NCBI GenBank assembly: GCA_963556255.1
Contig: OY744605.1
Span: forward strand, 41,842,335-41,906,334
Source of the DNA: Allolobophora icterica
Taxonomy: Eukaryota; Annelida; Clitellata; Crassiclitellata; Lumbricidae
Length of the DNA stretch: 64,000 nt
Direction of reading: 5' to 3'
Shown here: positions 41,054 to 55,700 of the stretch, piece by piece
Numbering within the stretch: position 1 is the first letter of the stretch
How the letters are laid out: each line of letters starts with the position of its first letter
Notes under the pieces: generated by a model
What the model saw: only the letters and a program-made list of their open reading frames with translations
Databases searched by the model: none
What the model was told of the DNA's origin: nothing
Program-made: the position numbers and the translations under genes

Positions 41054-44000
41054 TTAGACAGTCTTTTCCTGCACAACCCACATTGGCCGAGTGCCAAATT
41101 TAAAATTGCCATGACCTGGTGCCGAATATTCGGTGGCATACTCCATCAGTGCCCCAAGAGTAAGTGGCTGGTATGACACGGCTGGTGGCGAAGTCTTTTT
41201 CTTTTCTGTTGCCGTTGTTGAATGTACACTTGTTCTCTGACTGCCTGTCATTGGCTTTGCTAAAATCACAAAATATAGTCTTAATACAGATGTACAAGCA
41301 ACAGCCACAGTTCACAGTTTTGTTGCACAGTAAAGGTCATACTTCAGTTATTATAAAATCTGGTTTGTAATGAATTGTGCTTAAGTAATACTACTGGAAT
41401 CTATTAAATCAAAACTGGTAACAGTAAGGTAATATAATTATTTAATAACCAGGGCTGTAGTGGTAAAATTAGAGGTGAGTACATGCTACTGGTTAATTTT
41501 CCGAAACGAATTGGAGGTGAGTATATGCTAATGGTTAGTTTTCCGAAACATATTAGAGGCGAGTGCAAATATTTTGTGAGGCGAGTATACGGTCTCTAGA
41601 GGTGAGTACACGCTGTATACCCTCGACTACAGCCCTGTTAATAACACAACATGTTACTAGACATATTCACCAAGCAGACTCAGACCTGTTGTACAGACTT
41701 GCTTTTGTTGTCTGATGCTGTGACCCATCCAACACTACAATTCTTTTTCAGCCAATTGACATACTGCATTGCTAACAAATGCATTACTTACGTACCTACT
41801 TAATAATGCATTACTATATTGTAAACTCTTAATGCCATATTAACATGTTCTTGGCCATCTAGTCATGCATCGCTGCACACACAGACTAGAGGCACCAATG
41901 ATCTTTCAGTTGAAGCCATGGCTCACTAAGTAAACAGCTCATTAAAAATCTGGGTAACATTTCTTGTGTATTATGTGCGGTGTAATGTGGACACCAAAGA
42001 TATTTCGGTCTACACAGGTGCAACGATAATCTGCAACTTCTATTCTACATGGAGATCTTAACTGCAACCACTGATAAAAGGCCAGATGGCTATCATATTA
42101 CTTAGGCAGCACAATAGCATCACTGGTTATTTTTTAAAGAATTACTAACGGTAGTTTATCCGTAATAGTAATCTCCAGTTTTCTAAAGCCAAGCGCAGAG
42201 CACCAGCTTATTCACGAGCGCTGCATCGTATCCGAGCGGTTGCCCAGAGATCGATGTCTGTTGGTGGTCCAAGTCCGGTTGCCAGAGAGACCAGGGAAAG
42301 GCAGAGCAGCTGTTACGGAGGGTTTCGTTGAGGATGAGAAAGCTTGGAAGGCAGAGGATCAGATGGATTAGGGTAGGAAATCTTGAAGAGATGAGTTCTC
42401 AATTTGGAGTGGAAAGCCTGTGGGTGATGAGTAGAGGAGCCCGAGGTAGATGACAATGAGTGAGTGGCAGTATTGGTGGAGGAACTGAGAAAATGTGGAA
42501 TTTGGAGGGAAATTCGTTCCAGAGTTGAGATGCAGGGTTGGATATGGATCAGTTTGAGAACTTGAGGCGGGTAGTGACTGGGGGACGGGAGAGAGTGAGA
42601 TATGAGGAAGAACGGGTAGACCCGGGAGGCTGGATAGTGAAGAGTTCGCGAAGGTACTTTGGCTGGGAGTATTGCAGTGTGTTGTAGGTTAGCGACAAGA
42701 CTTTGAAGCGGATGCGCTCAGGGATTTTCATCCAGTGGAGTGATTTAAGAACGGGAGTGATATGGTGATGCTTAGGTGTCCTGGTGACAGCGCGGGCGAG
42801 AGAATTTTGGATGAGACGCTTAATTTGGGTGGATTCGAGGTTAAGGAAAATGGAATTGCAGTAATCAAGCTTATCCGAAGACTGTTGCTGACTATCTGAC
42901 CTATGTGACTCATCTACTACACCTGGATTATTAGATTTTAGCTGATGGCAAAATGTCAGTAAATATTAGCAGTATTAATGACATACATGCTGAATCCTGT
43001 CTGCTGTTCTGGATCTGCATGTACTGGGTGTCGATTGCCTTTGCATCCATCAGTTCCCTTCGTTTCCGCGAGAATCGTCCAACCGAGCAAGCATCCGCTT
43101 CTGTCAAAAAGACGCACCTGACCGGTTTTGGTTTGCCTTTTCCGTCAAAATCTCCGCAGACAAATTCATCGTGTTCAGCCCCAACTTCTTCATCAATAAT
43201 TCCATTTGTTACAGCAGAATCATCAGAATTTTCATCATTTGGACCTTGAGACAATTCGTCAGCTTCACTACCTCCATTATCTGTTGACAACTTGTTTTCC
43301 TGGTAATTTAGTTAAAAACATGGAATTATTGTTCAATTTATCTTGTGATCTAGATTGAAATTAAACGTCTAAAATTTATTATGCATGCTGAGAGTAGTGA
43401 AGAAGTGGCCAAACGTTTGTAATGCTCATTTTCACCATTTGTGTCAGAAGCTTAAAGCCTGATGCATTACAAAAACCTTACAGTGATATAGTGCCTGGTA
43501 TACATGAGCACATTTTATTTCTATGGATTTTTTGTACCCATTGACTTCCACTCCATTTTAACCAACTGACAACAGCTTTGGCCACAGAAACAATTATTGA
43601 GTAATGCCTCATTCACCTTCAGCTATCACAAAAACTTTGAAGGTTGAGCACATAAACATTGCACTGGACTTTGGCAAAGCAGTGAGTCAGCTTTCAACCT
43701 GGAAGGTTTCATTTTATAAAACCTCACTCTGGTCAGCTACCAAGCCTCTCCAGTGTTAGCTCCTACAGCCCATAACCACTCCAATCAACCATTTTTTTCC
43801 CTCAACTGTTCCAAGAAGAAAAACGGTTCTCAGCAAGCAGTCTATTTCAGCTGGAATCTCTTTCTGCAAACACCTACTCTGCTACATTTATTCTGGCCAT
43901 TGATCATAACTGCAAATCCATTACAGATCCCATTTATTGACTGGCTGGTTCCCTGTTTCCATTGTGGCTCTTATGGGATTTCAAATGGAATAATCCCAGA

Positions 44001-47000
44001 CTGTGGTTTGCCCTTTGGTATTAGAGGCCATCAATCCAAATATTGCCCAGTAAATTATTACAGCGGTACTGCAGAATTTACAAGATCAGATTCATTACTA
44101 CAGTAATTAGACCTTAAATTAAAATGGTAAAACACGACATCAAAACTTAGGGTAAAAAATCTTGTATTTACTCAAAATTTTCTGAACTACTAACGACCAC
44201 TAAATGCTCTTGCCAAAAAGATTAAAAGAACAGAACTCTCAAGCAGATGAGAAATAGTTGATCATAACAGGGATTACAGCAATAGAGATGCAGTAACGAT
44301 CACCATTTGCTACGTACTGTTCTGATCGGTAATTGAGACCTATGCCTTTATGTCACAATACAGAACTAAGAAACAGCACTGGGTTGTACATCCACAACAT
44401 CCCTCTACGACAGTCTCTCCTGTGGTTCATCTTTTTCCCTTAGTGCAATTATGCGCTAATGCAACACACCCTGCAATTCCACGACTACAACGCTTCAGGT
44501 TGGGTGGCATTTGACAAACATGTTTACTCAGTGGTTCATGCATAAAGCCTGATCTCTAGACTGAAACAAAATCAGAGGATTAAACTACAGTGACAGCAAG
44601 ATGTGTTGCACTTGAAATGAAAACCATAGGAACCACTTCATATCTCATATTTCTAGTATTAAACAGCAATGATGTTTATAACCATACAATCATAAAGATA
44701 CACATTTTTCAAATTAAGATATTGGGCTATAAAATTAAACTTTTGAGCCCAAAGGTGAACACTGTGGCTTTGCAGGGCTGGTGACATATTAATTTTCGAT
44801 AATAAGTCTTACAAGCATTAGCAAGAGACTGCCACCAGACAGCACTCAGTTCCATACTGATCCTCATCTTTGTCTGGTCATCAAAAACTGTTACTCTAAT
44901 TATTTTAAGTGACTCAGTGTTGTGACGATGGTACTACACACATGCCCTCAAACTGTCACGTGGACACACATGCATACATTGTCCTTATTCCACACAATTA
45001 GAACAGTTTTTTAACAAGTGAATTTCGGTAGCCAGTAGTCTCACAGTGTGGATGTCTGTTTCCCCATTCTTCACTCACCCAACAGCCCAAAACACCACTC
45101 CACCACAGGACATGTGACATGCCACTGGATTAAATTAGAGGAACCACATCACAAACTGATAAAATTAACATTAACAAAAACATGATGATGATAAAATTAT
45201 AACGTTATTTATTATAATTTCATAGTAACAATGCTACAAAAACAATAATAAGAATAATTACATACTGTTGGTGATGGCAGCAGAAAGCGCATGATGCTAT
45301 CTGTGCCTGAGTCGTTGTTTATGTCTGGCAAAGGATTGTTGTAGAGGAGAATTTTTGTGCGATCTTCATTCCTGAGGGATGATCTAAACATTATCTGCAC
45401 CTTTCGACGTCTTTCTGTTATTTTTCTTAGGCATGAATCGTCCAAGAGTTCTTCGATTTCTGGAACCTAAATCAGAAAAACAGTTGAACAGAAACAACTC
45501 AAAAGCAGCAGTTTCCTTCCTTGCTGGGATTTAAACCTAGGTTCAGAAGTTCAAGAGCAGAAGAAATTCTCCCCTTTGCCAGCCTTTTTGTTTGCCCCAC
45601 AAAAAACAAATTGCCAGCCATTAGATTTGCCTTACACAACAAATCTTCATAAATCATAACTGTGACCTCATTCCTTACCATCGCTTAACAGCAACAATAT
45701 AAAATCCACATTGAAAATCCTCTGTGATGTGAGAACGGGTGTTGTTGTAACATTGCACAATTGTAAAGACACATGTAAAAGAGGTCAGAGGGCAATAAAT
45801 TATTGGTCAAATCAAATAACTTATAACGTACAGGGTTTGACCAGAAACAAGTCAGCTGATGTGAATGGCACTTAATGCACCTGTGTAAAAGCTGTCAGGT
45901 AGCCAAATGGCCATCTACAGATCGCTTAGGGTCAGGTTTCAATGATTTCAGTTTAAAGTGAACATGCAAGATTGCAATGTTGTCATGGGAGAAGATTAAG
46001 CTCAACAGATACCAATGCATGCAACCTGTATGCAAAAGTTTAAAAATCAACTAGTTACACAAAATAGGAAAAAACTTGATTAGGTCAAATAGGGCAAAAA
46101 GTGTTCCTCCGCATCAGAAGAAGCACATAAGCATTAGGGAGTAAACCCAGCCAGTGCAGATGTCCCATCCTGCAGCTAAAAAGTCCCAAAGGTCCCAAGG
46201 GCAGCATTCCAACCCCATTAGACATAGAACAGACCTGTGTACTTCCCCACAGAAGCTGCTCCTCCTTATCCTCTGTGTCGCGGCCTTTCATGTACTCTCG
46301 GATGTATGCCCGGTATGTAGCCTGGAAAAGACAATATTTCATTATTGGTCAAGCGATCAGCCAACATCAAACCACATCAAAACATCCAAAGGTCGACCCA
46401 GAGATCACTCGCACATCAAGCACCAATGATAGATTCGAGTCCCCACGAGTCCCGGCAAAAGAAACTTACTCATGCCCCCCTGTTTCTTCAGTAGCATTAT
46501 TTTATTTATTTCAAAGCTCACAGAGATTGGTTCATACAGAGTTTTGGCACCACATCATTATTTGTTCACACAATGACTCATCAACATTAATTGAGACTAT
46601 GAATTATATATAGCGCTAATTAGGGTGTCCACACATTTTTTAACTTCCATGTTGAAACTAACCACTACAGCCTAGATCTATGTAAAAAGCAATATGATGA
46701 AACTTTCATACAAATTGAACTATAATTAGAAGTTCCACAAGTTGATCAAAGATACTGGGCATATAATATTATATGGCTCTATGGCAAGCAAATGAAATCA
46801 GTGCACTAACATAATGAAGTATGTAATACATACTTCATTGTGTAAATATTTAAGCTGTACATTTTTATATTACTGCAATAGAGCAGCAAGTCAACAAAAT
46901 GTAAGTGGAACTGTTAATTTTCCAGCCTTGAGCTATGACATATCATGTCCTTCCCATCTTCCGTGTACTGACAGTTCAGATTGTTATTCTGCATTTGCTT

Positions 47001-49662
47001 CCAGTCCAGCCAGCAGAGTCATCTCTTTGGAGTGAGGAAATGCATGGCTATCCTTGTGAATCGCCCACAGCAAATATTGCTTTTGCTATTCAACGTCATT
47101 TGTCGGAATTGAGTGGTAATCCTGAATCAGCTTCACTCCTCTCTCAGCCATGTCACCGACAACAGTACTGTAGCACCACCACGGCTTTGCGAGTGCAACA
47201 AAAATAGCCCTTGTTTTCATTTTCATCTGTTCAGAGCTGCAGGAATGAATGCCTCAGACCCAGGATCTGAAAAATGTTCCTGTCATTGTGTTAACAAAAG
47301 AACTCATTTTTTTGTAACATTAGCAGATGCTGAGTCACGGCTTAGAAGTAGGTTCTCCAGTCCAACCTGGTGACACAGATTACTGACCAATCCCTCTCTT
47401 TCTACGTGAACTCGCTCTTTGGATTGACGAAGGCCAATTCCATTGGTGACCTCACTCAACTACCACACATGACAATGAAATGCTTCAATAGCGTTCTAAT
47501 GAGTACCTTGGTTACCTGTCAAAGAAAACAACGATCACTGCAAAGACAGAGATTATACCACAAAAATCCTGGAACCATGTATGCAGATGTAGATGTTTGC
47601 TGAGGGACAGAAGAAACTGGAACATATACTTTTCTGCAATGGGTTTCAGTCTGAACTAGATTTCAACATCCACATCTTGAATGAATAAAAGATTCTTGTC
47701 ATCCACCAAGTCATGATGTAGAAGCTATAAAATGACTGCCTCAAGATTCTGCCAAGAAGATGTTTACTAGGTGCAGAAGGTCTAACAGGATTCTCTATGA
47801 TGACGAACTTCATGGTATGCCTCTATAAAAGCATTAACTCGCTTCTTGAATGCGATAATCTTGGTCAGATCTGCTGCTGTCTCGAAGCTACTCTGGTCAA
47901 GCCAAGTCCAGAGCAGTACTCTTGGAGATGGTGAAATAGTGCAATATCTGGGCCAGGCAAACACATACTGTTGACCTTGCAGTGAACTATGACTTGATGA
48001 CAAGTCTTAAATTTCAGGATCCCTAGCTTCAGTAGCAGCACTAAACTGCAGCAACAGCTCAGTGAAAAAAGGAATTCCTGCCAAGCTTTTTGCTTAACGA
48101 CTGTTGTTTTCGCATTCTGTTCAATACAATGCCACACTGTCATCATCAACGATATGCCCTTATTGCTAATGCTAAACTCCATTTCTACAGGGCTGGTTAG
48201 ACCTTCCATACCCAGTTGATCTCTCATAGCAAAGACTTTATCTTACTGGCTTCCAGGTTAATTTTCCATGCCAACGTGGCATAAAATTATAATGCCCGAA
48301 GCATTACCTCAGCCTATTTAAGCAATAGAAGTTTTAAATTTATTTGCCTTTGTGTATCAGGGGTGTAAAATTATGACAATGGGAAACTTTCGATGCAGGT
48401 CACAAGAGCAGAATTGCGACATTATAGTTGCACTTACTAAATCCGTTTAAGTTACGTAACTAGTGGTTTGCCTATGCAAGTCAGTGCTCCGTTAATTATG
48501 GCTATAAACGTGCTGCCATTTTCCCATTGGTGATTTATATACACTTGGGATGGTTGTGGAGATATCAGACCTGAAAGTTGGCAAACTGTTTCATTTTACG
48601 ATCACATTTACAACCGTGATGGTGAACAAAGATGAAATCTGGCGCATGATTTTCAGCAATTCAGAGTTATATAAAAGTTAATTTGGAAGACGTTTGTGCA
48701 TTTCTGGATAGCCAAACAAACAGTAAGTAAAATTCATAAAACGTTTCAAATGACAATGTAAGTGACACCAGAAGTGATACCGAGTGACATTTCGCCAACC
48801 TTTGCCAGAAGGGTTGGTCCGCTCACTGATATGATAGATTTATCAGTGTCCAACATATTTCCATAGTGTTATGAAAATAGCTACCTCATATTGTCACTGA
48901 ACCTAATCATCACAATAATAAACAGCGCACGACACTCGGCCAGCAATGCCTGGATGTAAAGTGAAATGATACGGATTTCTACCTTATATTTGCTCCAGGA
49001 AATTGTAAAAATGCCTTTCACTAGTTACTGGATGACATACTTTACCTGGAGATGCCTGGCTTGCGATCTATCATGTCAAGCAAAAAAGTTAGGAGATAAT
49101 TTTGGAGTCTTGTCACATAAATGCCAATGCCACTTCTTTATCCTATGCCCATCTGGGACATAACCATGTGCAAAGTTCGACCATTTCTACCTAATATCAA
49201 TGACCATTAAATGATTTCAGACTGTCAAGCAAATGCTGAAAGAATCAGCGGAGCATCAGAAATGATGGTTTCTATACCAACCTAGCGATGACACAGACAG
49301 TCATCTGACTAATTTTACATGCACACTAATAATAACTGAAGAAATGCTATATAAATGTACTAGTAAAAATATGTTTATTTGTATTATATTTCATACCATT
49401 ACTAGCACATATATTATTTAAAACATTTGCAGAATGTAGATGTGTATACCACACCATCACCCTTTGCATTTCATATAGAAGAAATTAAAGAAAACTACAA
49501 TCAGTAGTTCAATGACATAAACTTGTTCAAACCTCATTTCTGAACAAGTTTCGTGTTTACATTTTAACCCCATCTTCAGTGGCTGATGAGATATAATATT
49601 TTACAAGTAAGGAATGAAATAGCCCAAACCCCACAAATATTTTGTTGGGGTTAGAATAAGGG

Positions 49663-49744
<82 letters not shown>

Positions 49745-52700
49745 CATGCAAAAGATTTGCAAGTGAGCCATACCCACATTAGACCATTTGACTCTTATAC
49801 ATCTAGCTTAATGCTTTACATTTACTTTAACTAAATGTTTACTGAATGCATTACAGTATGTGGGCTCCATCTCTTATTAATACCAGGAAATTTATCAAAT
49901 TTTACACAGTACACGTGAACTTCTCTTATGTGCATAAATCGGTTAAGTGCATAGGTTCAAAGCAGTCCTGAGGCTATGTAGTTAACCATTGGCAAGAAGT
50001 GGTTTCTGGCTGAGACAGCACAATCCTGCTCTGCACTTGACCACTGAATCAGAATTTAAAACCAAATTGTATATGTATGTTGGGCCCACCACATGGAATA
50101 ACCTTCCTTCAGACCTTTGTGTTCTTTTAATTAGGGAATCTGCATACATCTTTTACAAGCTGCAAATTGTTCTTTATCAGCGGTGTTGGGCTGGGAGCAC
50201 CTCTGAGTAGGTATCTTGGAGGGGCGCTATATAAGTCCTCAAAAAGGAATAACCTAAGTTATTAAATTAAGTGGGTGTCAATGAATGAATGAATATGTAT
50301 GTGTGTATGCATGTATGCATACATATGTGTAATACTAGGTATGTATGTATGAATGAAGTAATGTAAGCATGAAAGCAAGCAACTGAACATTTTCAAAGCA
50401 CATTTTGAGTGCATCTTGAAGACGCTCTTTACTAGTCTGATGTAGTTCATTAAGACCAACAAATTCACCCAGATAAGCAAATAATGGTCAGACAACAGGA
50501 AACGTTACCATTGGTAGGTCGTTGCACGCAAGCAGAACTGGGTCAACTAACACTTGTGCGTTACCCATGCAGTTGTTTATAATTATTACGCATGAATTGC
50601 ACTAGTGATGACTGCACTTGAGCTTTACAGACCATTCAGAAGGAGGCTTAATCTGATGTTGGAACAGAGTACCAGTACAATCCCTCTTACTATGACCAGT
50701 GTTTACTAAACGTCCTGGAGTAATCGCCAAGCGGCTAACAAGCAAAGAGCAAACGGGCAATGGAAGGAAGCAATAGGAACTGTCCGCTAATAACGTCCAG
50801 AGTCAGATTATGGAGTGCTTTTCAAGTCACGAGTGTCAATTTACACGGCTCAGGTCAGAGGACGGCAGACCAGGTCGAAAACAGATGATGCAGCTCTCGT
50901 GACAGATGAGATGGCCTCATGCCCGTGGGTGTCAAGCACTCCAAGGAGAAGGCCAAGTGTTCCATGCACGAGGCCAAGTGCGCCACTGCTCCAGCAATAA
51001 ATAGCAGATAATCAATCAAATTCCAGATAAGGATCCTGAGTTTTCCTGGCCGGATTTGAAATGTTCAGCTTTCGAAGTATTCAAGAGTGAACAAGAGCAT
51101 GGATAGAAGGTCATTGTTTCCAAAAAAGCATACCAGGGCACACTTACCTAAAGTAGATAACAGTGGGTAAAATGCATTTCTCATGTAATTATCTTTGGTA
51201 GGGGTAGAGGGCTGTAAAAGCACCCATGATACAGATGGAAGACAATAGAAATTTCAGTCTATCCTTGAAAATGTCACAATAAGTCTCAGAGAGTGTTGAA
51301 TGCTAACACACGTCCCTCAATTGTCAAAAAAAGAATAAATTAAAAAATACCATATTCAGATTTTGAAAGAGCAATTTAACACATGACAAAATGCAACGGT
51401 CAAATGACTGAAAACAAGATGGAGTAAACTAAATGAGAGAAATCTTTATTTTTGGTCCTTTCATCCATTAAGCATAATTTACCTTCAGCTCCGGATGAAT
51501 GTTGTCATCAACTCGAGCACAGAGTCTCTTGCTCGAATCTTGTCGCAAAGCCGCCCAAAGCGTATCAACACTGTTGTAGCCTGTACAAACACACGCAGAC
51601 ACAGACACAAACAGATGTACCACAACATGCACAGATCAATCATGCAGACGAACGACCTAACATTTAGTCTATCTATCAAGCACCAGCAGTAGCAACAGCA
51701 GGCACATCGCCTGCAAGACAATTCACCATCAACTCAAATGGCGCATTTCAGGCTCCACGTCCTGCAGGAACTGATGGATTGTTTTCCAATGAGATTAGAA
51801 ATAAATTATTTTCTCTGAAGCAATGTGAAACTCGTCTATCTCTCGTGCCGTCAGTCTGCCTGTGTATTTTTACATCAGCCTCTTTCAATCTCATGACATC
51901 TTTGCCAAGAGCAAAACATTGTGAATTTAAACAGGACCGTTGGTGCGGATGACTCAATCAACACAATGTTTTAATTAGAATATTGGTGGTGACCATGTCG
52001 ATTAGTCACATTCCTGAAAACTAGCTTTTAATATTTTGACGGCAATGGAGTACCAAAAGCATATCGTTAAAGCGTTACAGCAACTGCATAAAACTGACTA
52101 ACAGCCATTTAGCTTGGAATTTCATTTCTCTCTTTCTTTATTTAATGATCTTCCACAAAACAGAGAATACCATACATAAGTTCTATCTAATCAGAGAAGT
52201 TTTATAGGGACACTTATATAACACACTGGACAGGAGAAGTATCAGTTCAATTACCAGCAGTCCTTTTCTTTCATGTACAGGATTAACCTACATTGTCTAG
52301 ACATCACGTTTAGAAAATAAGTCGTGGATTGACTGATTGATGCAGCCGTTTGTATTTCAGTAAAATCATTCAGAAAAACACAAGTATATATCATATTTCC
52401 ACACAAGTTGTATAGCCACATGTATAACATAGCATGCAGACATTCTTCAACTACATAAAAATAAACAAGCAAAAACCATAAAATTCTTTAAATATAATGT
52501 GTAATTTTTACACACCTGAAATGTATTACAATAATCTTAGATGTAACTTAAAGGCATTTAGTTTCATTTGCAGAACGCTTCACAAGTTTGCAACTTTTAC
52601 GAATACAGAAGCACTTCAAATGCTGTTGCCTAACTTTAGATGAAATTCACTATTTTAGCAAGTTTAGGTACATTTTCATCAGCACTACAAAATCACTGTT

Positions 52701-55700
52701 GTCTCAACCAAAAGCAAATTTCACAATTCTAGTGCTCAGGTTTAGAGCCAGTTTCATCAGTGTCAAACCTCACAATTTTCTCACACAAAAAAGACAAATT
52801 TAATTATTAACTTAGATTTCATTCATTATTCATTCATTCATTCTGAGAATTTATATAGCACCCCTTCAAGATACCTACTCAGGCGTGCTCCCAGCCTAGC
52901 CACGGCTAAAAAGAAAGACTTAAGTGATTTATGAAACGCATTACATTCAGACATCTATCAGTAGCGATGATTCTGCGGCTCGAATTCTCATTCAAAACTC
53001 AGCCCATGGAGATGCCATTCTAGGGCTAGCAAAGAATGTACATGCTGCTAAGAGCAGATGGCAGGCATTGCGATGAAACTCCTGGGTCAACAGTAGCAAA
53101 AAAACAAGTCTTTAAAGCTTAATTATAAGGAAAGGTGATGTCATTGGACATTTATTTAGTCGTTAGTTTTCAGTGGAGCCCCAGACATCAAAACATGATG
53201 CAATCATCAAGAAGATGGCTTTGGAAAGCATGGGAATCATTATGCTCTCTCTGTCAGGGTGTAGAGCAGCAAAAAGACCTATTCATTACAAAAGCACCAC
53301 CTAATTTCCCCCTCATCCAAATACAACCCAAATGGTGAGTATGTAAAATACATGCGCATGCTGTATGTTTGCGCTGTATGTATGCACGTATGCCTGTCCG
53401 TACTGCGTGTATGCATATCCAATATGACTGTCAACATTGCAAGGCAGCACTGACAACACCGGTAATAATTATGGCAAATGCGCAAGCAACAGTAATTTTA
53501 CCACCAAAGTCATAGGGTCAATCGGAAAGTGAAGTTAAACAGCTGGACATGGAAGATTAAATTATATGGTAAATGACTATTACATACAGTCAGACATTGA
53601 TTGCATCAACAGCCAGTCTCTAAAGAATATGTTGATTTCGACAAAACTAGTAATTTTCAGATCTACCAAAAATGGCTGAAAGACTGAACATCTCACGGGT
53701 TTAAAAGGTAAAAGCCTGTACATTTTTTTATATTTGGGAAAACACAATCCTACAAGAAATCAAATAAAAATGCTTGCAGTACAACCTTTAAGTGAGACAT
53801 TCTCTCACTCGATCAGGCCAACCACAGCATCAGCACATACCATATACAAGACATACCACATACAAGACCATCAGCAGTTAACTTATTTGCAAACATGCCT
53901 GCTGCACCATAAAGACACAGGCCTACTTATTTCAAAAAGGCCTAAGAAATACTTGATTTGTCAGATTTTCTAGTAGATATCCATATGTCACATGCGAATG
54001 AAATGATGGCACAGACAAAAATGATCGCATTGGAAGGAAACAGAGCATATAAGCCTAAGGCACATGTCACAAACAAGCCAATTTATCGGTTTCTATAAAG
54101 CTAAAACATTTTGTAAACAAGTCCCTGCCATAAACACATCATTAGTGTAATGATGGCTGGTTTAACAAAAGAAAATAATTTTATTTATTTATTCCGGATA
54201 TTTCTATAGCGCCTCTCGAAGTCAACTACTACTCAGAGGCGCTCCCGACTACAGCATTTGATACTGTGCCGGAATTTTCACGCCGAAGCGCCACGAGCAA
54301 TTGCGAGTGAAGGACTTGCCCAAGGTCCGCACGCAGCGGCTAGAGTGGGATTCGAACCTGCAACCCTCCGGTCACAAGGCGCCGAACTTACCACTGAGCC
54401 ACCACGCCCCACATACTGTGAAACGTAAACAACATTTAGCAATAATAGCAGGGAAGGAAAATTATTTTGAATCACAGTAAAGGAAAGTTACTGCAAACTG
54501 TGAAATCATTAACAATTTTCAGTTGGGCAGAAACATCAGAATATAGAAAATGTATGCGAGGTCAGTGTACCACACAGTCACACACGAATCCAAAAACAAC
54601 AACTGCATCTTATATTAATACTATTAATATTAGATGCAGGTGTTATTTTTTATTTAATAGTAAAATTATTCAAGCATAATCTGGTGCTATAGTTATAATC
54701 TGTTAAGTACAAAAGTTACAGCAGGTTACCCATAATTATTAATAAAAATACCCATAGTAATAAGAATAGGTTACCCTGTGCAATAATAAATATTGGTTAC
54801 CAATAGAAATAATAATAGGGTACCCATAGTCATAACAATTGGTTACCCATAGTAATAAAAATAGGTTACCCATAGCAATAAAATAAGTTACCCATAGTAA
54901 AAGAAATCAGAAAATTATTTGTTAAAAAGCTGATGACAGTAACTGAAAATAATAATAATATTTGAATATTAGACTTATAATAATATGCTAGTAATAATAA
55001 CTTTCAAATAAGGTACATTCAAAATAATAAACTGATAACAAACATCTGAAACACTAAACTGATACTAACAAATTAATAAAAATAAATTATCCCATAAAAG
55101 TTTACCATAAAATTAGCTAATAATAAACTTAATTAATGAAATAAAAAATAGCAGCTTTCAGAACAGTATGTTCAACTAACCAGTTTTATTTCTGAGGGGC
55201 GTCATGAGAGGCTTCGTGGTACGCTTATCCATGTCCAGTTTCGGATAGAGAAAATAGTCGGCCTCTTTTCCCATGAAATTGTACAGCTGGAGATGATGCC
55301 AAGGCAAGGCCTCCTCTATCTCTTCCTCAAAGTCGACCATTTTCTGACCTTCTGAACCAGTGCTTTCATCCGTACTTTCTCTTCTACTTTCCACTTGCTT
55401 GGATAATGCTGACGCCTCATGAGAGTTACCATCCACGACATTCCCCTTCCATTCCAAAATGTCTTCCACTTCATTCTCACCACTAAAGCCATTGTTGTTG
55501 ACATCCAAAGCTGCCTCTGGTCTCTGCCTCTCCAGTGCTTTAACTGCAAAGCAAGCAAGCTTGTAAACTCATATGATATTGATTCAAACTTTATACACAA
55601 TTAATAAGTTTCTAAATTGTAAGTTAGTCTTAAAAGGCAGCCAATGGCATGAAGTGCTAGCAGCTGCATTTTTCTTAACCTCAACAGATGAGAGCGGGTA

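Larger units (their letters stand above)
46330..51480. other. Large gene C intron with decayed repeats
   Basis: Open frames at 47865-48227 and 47782-48003 (minus) and several on plus between 46.8 and 47.6 kb show no recognisable domain. They may be remnants of an old mobile element. A (TA)n(TC)n microsatellite lies at about 49668-49742 and a LINE 3' end at 49940-50240. No exon needed by gene C phase is missing here. Confidence 0.35.

Noticed and set aside
43753..44106. 117-codon plus-strand open frame
   Set aside because: No domain, no splice context, antisense within a gene C intron, composition of non-coding DNA.
45499..45681. Minus-strand frame as an extra gene C exon or SINE
   Set aside because: Flanking exons 46235 and 45466 join in phase without it, and the B-box-like GGTTTAAATCCC lacks a convincing A box.
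47782..48227. Minus-strand open frames possibly forming an extra gene C exon
   Set aside because: Gene C exons at 51483 and 46321 already join in phase without them, and no domain is recognised.
54330..54411. Possible tRNA gene on the minus strand
   Set aside because: A and B boxes are present, but the sequence continues into a SINE body and LINE-type tail, and the cloverleaf is not supported.
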